Positions 56,741-64,000 of a DNA stretch of 64,000 nucleotides are shown here, in pieces; the first letter of the stretch is position 1; the number at the start of each line of letters is the position of its first letter. Source of the DNA: Alnus glutinosa (lineage: Eukaryota > Streptophyta > Magnoliopsida > Fagales > Betulaceae); the NCBI RefSeq assembly GCF_958979055.1, contig NC_084892.1, forward strand, positions 2,869,501-2,933,500. The letters run 5' to 3'. Both the position numbers and the translations under genes were made by a program. The notes beneath the pieces were generated by a model. That model was given only the letters and a program-made list of their open reading frames with translations. It was not told the DNA's origin and did no database searches.

Positions 56741-58064
56741 ATCGTTGTGTTGGTAGGCAATATTTAACAGTTGGTTTTCCTACGAGGGAGTTGTAGAGTC
56801 TATCAAATTAAATGAGAGATAAACCACTTTTTGAAAAAATAAAAAATACAAATCATTGTGTTCATGAGACTTAGGTTGATTTTTTCATGGGAATTCCAAA
56901 TGAGAGAATCAGAGATGCACCTTCTTTTTTTTTTTTTTTTTGCTCATAGTCGTAGTGTAAGTCGGCCTTATTATTATTAATTATTATTTTTTATCTACTA
57001 TGACCAATATTTTTATTGGGGGCTTCTTCACTTAGAGGGGTCTTCTTCCCCGGGGGCGTAGACCATTTCCATGGATTATCTATTTTCACCTTTAGGCTAA
57101 AATAAATAATAAAAACCTCAAAAACCCACTCCATTAGATTATCTAAATAAAAGCTAGAAAATCGAGTTGCACTATTCACATATTTAAAATTATTTAATTG
57201 TTTTTCTTTTGCCTTTTTCTTTTACATTTTATCCTCTTTTACAATTAAAAGAATATTTAATTGTAAAAATGCTTATTTTAATAAAATAGAAGAAAATATT
57301 GATAATCGGAAGAAGGATACCTTTTAGTCCTCATTAGTTAAACTAGATAAAATGAGTTTTGATTAGTTATTTTAGATTGAAATATACATAATCGGATGTG
57401 AATGCTCTTAGGCAACTGCCTAAGCCGCCTAGGGAAAGAGCCGGCCCTGCTCCGTCTCTCTCTTATTCAGCTAGTAGAGAGCGCGTGAGAAGGCAAATAT
57501 GCATTCAAAAGGAAATTGAAATTGCTAAAGCAAGCAAATTATCGAAATTCAAAGTTTTCTGACAGAAACCGATACAAATAAGAGAAATGCATATAGGTTT
57601 CAACTCTATCCGTTGTTTGGTTCCTGCGAAACTGAATGATAAGAAAGTATATCATAGTAAAGTCTTGAGTCCGTTCCTGGAAAATGAAAATCTCAACTCA
57701 ACTAAACTAGATAATTTTATATCTCTAAGTCACCAGGAGTTTCCAGTCCTCTCAGTTAGTATAGAAATCACAATATATATATTTTTTTCTTCATATTTTT
57801 CAATTTATTATGGCACCTAGAAAAACGGAAATAAGCTGTTGACTTTCATTCATTTTCTCAGCAACCAAACAGAGCCTAAATGTAAAGTAATTCACAATCC
57901 AATTTTCATTCTGCAACTTCATATCTCAAAATTTCTCTCTTCTGAAAATGCAGCAGAAACTACGAAGGTTCGTAGAGGTGTAATTTATCCTAATTAGTTT
58001 CATACATTGGAGAAGGTACCGTTGGGAACTTGCCAAGTAGTAATCACTCATACATGCATGCAGG
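54447..58064. other. Intergenic upstream of the TNL gene
   Basis: The first 200 bases include the leader/promoter of the At5g03900-like gene. The rest is AT-rich, with a MITE-like pair at about 55472-55590 (GAGTAATGCTAG ... ATAACATTACCC), a (GAA)n run at 56380-56402, a poly-T tract at 56707-56733 and a GAGCATTCACATCCGAT-type end of the GAGCATC family near 57390-57407. No gene recognised; the last 200 bases are probably the TNL leader. Confidence 0.45.
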
Positions 58065-59292
58065 ATGACTTCTTCCATGACCTTCCGAGGAATCTCATCA
58101 TCTACTTATGTCACTCGTCCATGGACTTATGATGTATTCTTGAGTTTTGGAGGCGCATATACTCGCAATAATTTTATTGCCCATCTGTACTACGCTTTGG
58201 ATTCAAAGGGAATTAACACATTCATGGACGCTGAGCTTAGAAGAGGAGATGAAATTTCACCAGCAGTTATCAAAGCCATTGAAATGTCAAGGATTTCAAT
58301 CATTGTTCTCTCTAAAAACTATGCATCATCCCCTTCCTGCTTGGACGAGCTGATGAAGATCCTAGAGTGCAGGAAAACAAAGAAACAATTGGTTCTACCA
58401 ATATTTTACAACATAGATCCATCAGATGTACGACACCAGATAAAGAGTGTTGGAGAAGCGTTGGCTAAACTTGAAGACATTGTCAAGGATGATACGAAGA
58501 TGCAGATGTGGAAGACAGCCTTAACAGAAGTGGCCAAATTGTCTGGGTGGCATTTAGGGGACGGGTACTTCTAACCACTCTTGTGCCTTCATCAAGAATT
58601 TTTTCTTATTCTGATCATAATACATCCTTATATAGTTATATATATATGTATGTGTGTGTATTTTTATATATTCAATTTTGGACTAGAGAGCGAGAAGTTA
58701 CAGAGATTAGGGGAAAAACTGAGAGAAAACCTTTATCTGTGGAGGGATGTTTCCTGTCTGTCCTTCACCTCCACCTTGGACCACTAAATTTTTTTTTTTC
58801 TTTTTGGGTTTTTTGTTTTTCCTTTTATCCCTGTATGTTTTGTTATTCTTTGTGTCATTATTTTGGGTAACTATGTTAATTCAGTCAATTAAAACACAAT
58901 TTTAGTTTAAGAATATTTTAAGCTGCCTAAATTTGAGGATTTAGTATCACCCAAAATTATTTGATATTTATGATTCTTTTCGGTGTTGAATTTCATGAAA
59001 TTCATACTGAAATTAGAAGCACTTAATACATTACTAACACGCTAATTTCTATCCCTAAAAAACCACACTAATTTCTTCATAAAGTTTAGTAGATAATGGA
59101 ATAAATTAATCCCAATTTGAGTAAAAAATAAAATATCTAAATTGTTCTTTTGTGGAATAACTCAACTATTTCAGTCTTTCCCTGTACTAGTCTACACCAA
59201 AAACACTTAAAATACAAGAACAAAGTAATTTACTAGCTTTGGCTTTGGCAGAATCCTAGCCCTTTCAATGTTTGCTCATGCAAAACATAGAG

Positions 59293-59366
<74 letters not shown>

Positions 59367-62300
59367 ATGTGTGGAGTTGTTTTGCATGTAGGCTAATCAT
59401 AGCGTAGAGGAATGGCGGTGCTAGGTTGGTGGTTGTGGTGGTCGGCCTCCATGGTCAAGATTTTAAGCCATGAGTGGTTAGGGGTAATAATATCATTTAA
59501 AAAATAGGGAAAATCAAAATTACTCTTCATTTATTTCATCTATATCCATAATTACATTCTTCTACATCTCCATCTCGTATTTCATTACAATTCGGAAATT
59601 CAAAAGAGAAAAAAGAAAAAAGAAAAAAGAAAAAAGAAAAAAGAAAAAAGAAAAAGACCAGCACGCTTCACTACCATTGTCATTTGTTAGAAAGAAAAAA
59701 AAATGGTAAATAGATCACCTTCCTATGTCTTTTCATGTGAAAAGTCCAACTCGTTATCTTCTTTTTATTTCTTTTTTTTTTTTTTAAATATATTTTGCAT
59801 TGGCAGGAATGGATCTAAATTTGTCAACCAAATTGCTCAAGAGGTCTCAAGAACAATAAATCGTACATACTTATATGTTGCCAAGCATCCAGTTGGAATA
59901 GAGTCTCGTGTAGAAGACATCAATGTCCTTTTAAGTATTGGGATGACTGAGATACGCATGGTAGGGATCTTTGGAGTTGGTGGAATTGGTAAGACAACTA
60001 TTGCCAAAGCGATCTATAACTTGATTGCTTATCAGTTTGAATATAGTTGTTTTCTTGCAAACGTTAGAGAAACTTCAATGCAAGAGTGTGGTATAATACA
60101 ATTGCAAGAGAAACTTCTTTTTGAATTCCTAGGAATCTCTTTGAAGGTTGGCAATGTTCATCGAGGAATCAATGTGATAAAGGAGAGGCTTTGTTGTAAA
60201 AGGGTTCTTTTAGTTCTTGATGATGTGGATCAAATAGTCCAATTAGAAACATTAGCTGGAGGATGTGATTGGTTCGGTTTAGGAAGTAGAATCATCATAA
60301 CGACAAGAGATAAACATTTACTAACTAAGCATAAAGTTGATTTAACATATAAGGTGAAGAAATTGGATCACAATGAAGCTCTTCAGCTCTTTAGTTGGAA
60401 CGCCTTCAAAAGTGACAAACCTAAAGACGATTTTGTGGAACTCACAAAACATGCAATACGTTATGCTGGGGGTCTTCCACTAGCTTTAACAGTACTAGGT
60501 TCGGATCTATATGGTAGAGATATACATCATTGGAAAAGTGCATTGGAAAAATATAAAAGAATTCCTGAGAAAAATATTCAAGAAAAACTTAAAATAAGTT
60601 ATGATGGATTGGATGAAAGTGAGAAGAATATTTTCCTTGACCTTGCATGTTTCTTCAAAGGAGAGCATGTAGAATATGTCATTAAAATACTAGACAGTTG
60701 TGGATTCTTTCCATATATTGGTATCACTGTGCTTATGGACAAGTCTCTCATAACTATTGATGAGAGTAACGCGTTAGTGATGCATGACTTGCTACAAGAA
60801 ATGGGTAGAGAAATTGTTCGCCAAGAATCACCCAAAGAACCTGGCAAACGCAGTAGATTGTGGTTTCATGAAGATGTTCGTTATGTACTAGAAGAAAATA
60901 TGGTAAGAGTGACATCAAAAAGCTTTTCTAATTTTATTTTTGTAAAAATAGATGAACAGATGCACACAAAACACACACGCATACATACATATTTATATAT
61001 CATCCATCGATTGTAAGTAGACTGCTTTTGATGAAGGAAAATAAATAAAATCATCATACCCAATTTCCTTTTACCCTATTCAAAGATAGATATAGTTTTT
61101 ATGAGAATCTTGCCTTTTCTTTTATGAATGGCTAAGAGTAATACATCATTGACATTTTGAATATGATCACTTAATTTGGGACATTCCAATAATAAAAACA
61201 AATCACCCATTTTGAAAATCTCAAAAAGAAGAAAAGCAACATACAAAGCCAGACAAATGGAATATAAGTTTGTTTCCTTTTCACAAAGTAATATATATAT
61301 ATATAACAAAACTATAATTCTAGCTAGCTAAACGTAGAATATGGAGAACTTTATTCTATGATTTTGGTACCACACTTATGCATTGTCTTACTAGGAAACA
61401 AACAAAGTTGAAGGCATATTGGTAGAGTTGCCTGAAGAAGACTTGATACATTTGAGTTCTAAAGCCTTCATGAAGATGAAAAGTCTCAGACTATTTATAA
61501 ATCGCAATGCACGCTTTTCTGGAGGACCTAGTCATCTTTGTAATGAATTAAGATTGCTTGATTGGTCTAAATATCCTTTACAATCTTTGCCATCCAATTT
61601 TCATGGAAAGAAACTCGTTGCTTTTAGAATGTGTCATAGCCTCTTCAAGGAATTTGGGAAGGAATTAAAGGTACAATTGTTATTTTCATCATTTCTTTTT
61701 TTAAGCTATGTTGTAAACTTCCTGCAGGCTAATATATTTCTTTTTTTCTTTTCTCTACAGAATTTCCAAAACTTGACAGTTATGGATTTTTCTGATTGTC
61801 AATTCCTAACGAAAATCCCGGATCTATCAAGAAACCCAAATTTAGAGGACTTGAATCTTGATAATTGTACAAGTTTAGTTGAGGTTCATGATTCTATTGG
61901 ATTACTTGATAAGCTTGCTTATTTAGATCTTGGTGGATGCTCCAACCTAAAGAGTTTTCCGAGAAGCCTCAAGTTGAGATCTCTTGAAGAGCTAAACCTT
62001 CGAGGTTGCTCAAGTCTTCAGAGCTTTCCTGAAATTGAGTGTAAAATGGAATGTTTAACAAATATTAGATTAGACTACACTGCTATAAAAGAATTGCCTT
62101 CATCCATTGGAAACCTCACTGGGCTTCACCATTTATATCTAGAAGGGTGCAAAAACCTTATGCACCTCCCAAGTAGCATTTTTCAGTTGCAACATCTAGA
62201 GACTCTTCTTCTCAAAGATTGTTTAGAAGTTGTTGAGCTTCCAAAGATGGTGAGGGATGAAAAACAATCCATGCCATCTACTCTGTCTACTAGGGAATAT

Positions 62301-63369
62301 GAAATTTCGTCAAGTGTGGAATTACTCCCATTATCGCCTCAAATGAATTCAAGCATTTCTAATGATAATTGTTCTTCAATAGCATTTCCATCACTGCGAG
62401 ATTTGAATCTTGAAAATTGTCCCCTATTAAAATCAGATTTCCTTACGATGCTTAATTGTTTGTCCGCCTTGAGACAGCTAGATCTATCCAGGACTGATAT
62501 TGTTAGTCTTCCTGCATGCATAAATAGATTTGTTAGATTGCGGCGCCTTCGATTGGAGGATTGCAAGCAACTTAAAGAAATTCTAGAACTTCCGCCAAAT
62601 GTAGAAAATGTACATGCTAGTGGATGCATGACATTGGAAAGTTTTCCAAAAGTATCAGAAAAAATTCAATTCGATACATGTGACTTACAAGCTCCAAGAT
62701 GGATTGACTTGTCCGAATGTTATAAAATGCTTGTGAATATAGGGAATCATGTGGCAAAACCTTTGTTGGCGGTATATCTCTCTCTCTCTCTCTCTGTGTT
62801 TGTTTGTGCCTTGGTTAATTTGTAGGTTGTATTGCTGAAAAATTATCATATTCTTTTAACAGGGATATCTTAAGCAGCAAGAATTTGGCATTATATTTCC
62901 AGGAAATAGGATTCCAGACTGGTTCAACCATCATAAGGAGACTTCAAATAGTATTTCATGTGAAATAGATATTAACGGGCTCTTGCATTCAGATGAGATC
63001 AGAGGGATTGCTATATCTGCTGTTATTGGACCCATTCTTGCTGTAACCTTAGAAGTACTCCTTCCTTTTGTTGGTGTTAAGATCTTTGGTAATGGTGTCC
63101 AACTGTCTACTGGAAAAAGATTAGTTGATCCAATGGGCTCACAGCATGTATGGCTGGAGTACTTCATTCTAGAATCTGCCGGGTTAAAGTGGGACAATCT
63201 GCGAGTTGAGTTTCACAGTAATTCAGAATCAGTGTTCTTTACAAGTTGTGGAGCCCATCTGGTACACAAGCCTGGAGATAATGCGAAAGATCATGATCCA
63301 GGAATGCTCCATGAGGTTGGTGATGTCCATTTGGGTCCTCGCAAATTGAAGAAATTGAAAATTCAATAG
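58065..63369 (+). CDS. TIR-NBS-LRR immune receptor (TNL) with C-JID
   Basis: Five exons: 58065-58564 (TIR), 59807-60902 (NB-ARC), 61395-61670, 61761-62771 (LRR) and 62863-63369 (C-terminal jelly-roll, C-JID); 1129 residues. TIR at about 19-165 keeps the catalytic Glu95 (SCLDEL) of plant TIR NADases, but the usual SFRGEDTR reads SFGGAYTR (27-34). NB-ARC motifs: P-loop GVGGIGKTT (223-231), kinase-2 VLLVLDDVD, RNBS-B GSRIIITTRD, GLPLAL and MHD (492-494, VMHDLLQEMG). LRRs (625-950) have the LxxLxLxxCxxL pattern. The C-JID starts IIFPGNRIPDWF. TNLs detect pathogen effectors and signal through the TIR NADase. Intron 1 contains a (TA)n(GA)n microsatellite. The frame ends KLKIQ, with another open frame directly downstream. 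The start has a possible acceptor (CATGCAG) beside it. Confidence 0.92.
59298..59364. repeat. (AT)n(AG)n compound microsatellite
   Basis: About 16 AT units followed by 17 AG units in TNL intron 1; an (AAAAAAG)n-like run follows at 59609-59655. Confidence 0.9.
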
Positions 63370-64000
63370 ACGTAATGGATGGTACTCGCAACTCGGAATC
63401 CAATTCGTACCCACAACAGAAGAGGCCTTCTTCAACCTTGGGCATCGGAATTTCAGATTTGGAGGAGGATACACTACTCGGTGAGTCACAACTAAACCAA
63501 TCAAATCACTCCCAACACTAAAACCTGCCAGTTTTTCTTAGCTAAAGGACCGTGTAAACGAACAAAGAATGGTTTTGGAAAATTAGCATGGCTTCCACGT
63601 TTTGCATAGAGCCTTTGCTATTGTATTAATAGAAGTATTATGATGATGTATAGTTTCATAAGGATTAGCGCTGCTGTTGTGTAGAAGATAAAAAAATCTG
63701 AATTCTTTTTCAATCATATTGTTACAAGATACAATTGAAGATGAAATCCAATACTATCTCAAGCGGCTGAGAGATCGTAAAAATTGGGGAAAGAAAAGAA
63801 AAAGAGTAAAAATCTTACGTTCCAGCTGCTTGTTTCTTGTGGCTTTTGGTTTGTAATTTCTCTTGTTTCCCTGTCATGTTGACAGATTGTTTTGTTTGTA
63901 GCCTGGTTTTCCAGCTTGTTTTGTTGGGTTTGTTGGAGGAGTTTTAGAGCTTGTTTGCTCTTGTGTTTCTGTTTTGTGGTTTCTGGAGTTTGTACAGTTG
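63370..64000 (+). other. TNL 3' region
   Basis: The first 150 bases hold an open frame offset from the TNL frame (63360-63521, including MDGTRNSESNSYPQQKRPSS) that reads like a TNL C-terminal tail. A GT-rich 3' UTR-like stretch follows to the window end. No further gene is recognised. Confidence 0.5.

Overview
The window is nuclear DNA of a eudicot plant, probably a woody rosid. The genes have many spliced exons with GT-AG introns, the intergenic DNA is AT-rich, there is a plant TIR-NBS-LRR gene, and DNA-transposon MITEs of several plant superfamilies are common. I cannot name the species from sequence alone. Protein identities rest on recognised motifs; exon borders were placed by hand from reading frame, splice sites and family knowledge.

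Layout of host genes: the last exon of plastid-division FtsZ2 (+, 23-178); a BIC-type inhibitor of cryptochromes (+, 8751-9188); CIA1, a seven-blade WD40 protein of cytosolic Fe-S assembly (-, 11879-16423, 10 exons); QCR9 of mitochondrial complex III (+, 21933-23954, 3 exons); ribosomal protein L10a/uL1 (+, 27023-29010, 5 exons); mitochondrial IscA-like 2 (-, 30006-33170, 4 exons); glucosamine-6-phosphate N-acetyltransferase GNA1 (+, 35124-35642); a syntaxin-6 N-terminal-domain protein (+, 41751-46529, 5 exons); an At5g03900-like plastid membrane protein (-, 48633-54446, 13 exons); and a TNL immune receptor (+, 58065-63369, 5 exons). Four of the ten touch Fe-S metabolism or the respiratory chain (CIA1, QCR9, IscA-like 2 and, by its usual database name, the At5g03900 family).

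Accessory DNA: 0.2-8 kb is a repeat patchwork with a 1.1-kb block duplicated at 1.3-2.5 and 6.8-7.8 kb, carrying a LINE RNase H remnant that is split by a Mutator-like insertion. A 494-bp Mutator-type foldback with a perfect 9-bp target duplication lies at 9951-10444. Three PIF/Harbinger-type elements with CpG-rich GGATCCGG-type cores lie at 16.8, 20.3 and 24.6 kb; one sits inside the LTR of a pol-less Ty3/gypsy fossil (18.3-21.2 kb), whose other LTR preserves the empty site. A second, young pol-less gypsy element (36.7-40.0 kb) has intact target duplications and an internal array of about 14 hairpin-forming units. A tRNA-derived SINE with its own target duplication lies at 44.2 kb.

The observations I would look at first are the exact in-frame duplication of the FtsZ2 C-terminal ARC6-binding peptide, the duplicated terminal exon of CIA1 with a stop codon supplied by a MITE, the GC-rich Harbinger cores, and the hairpin array inside the young LTR element.
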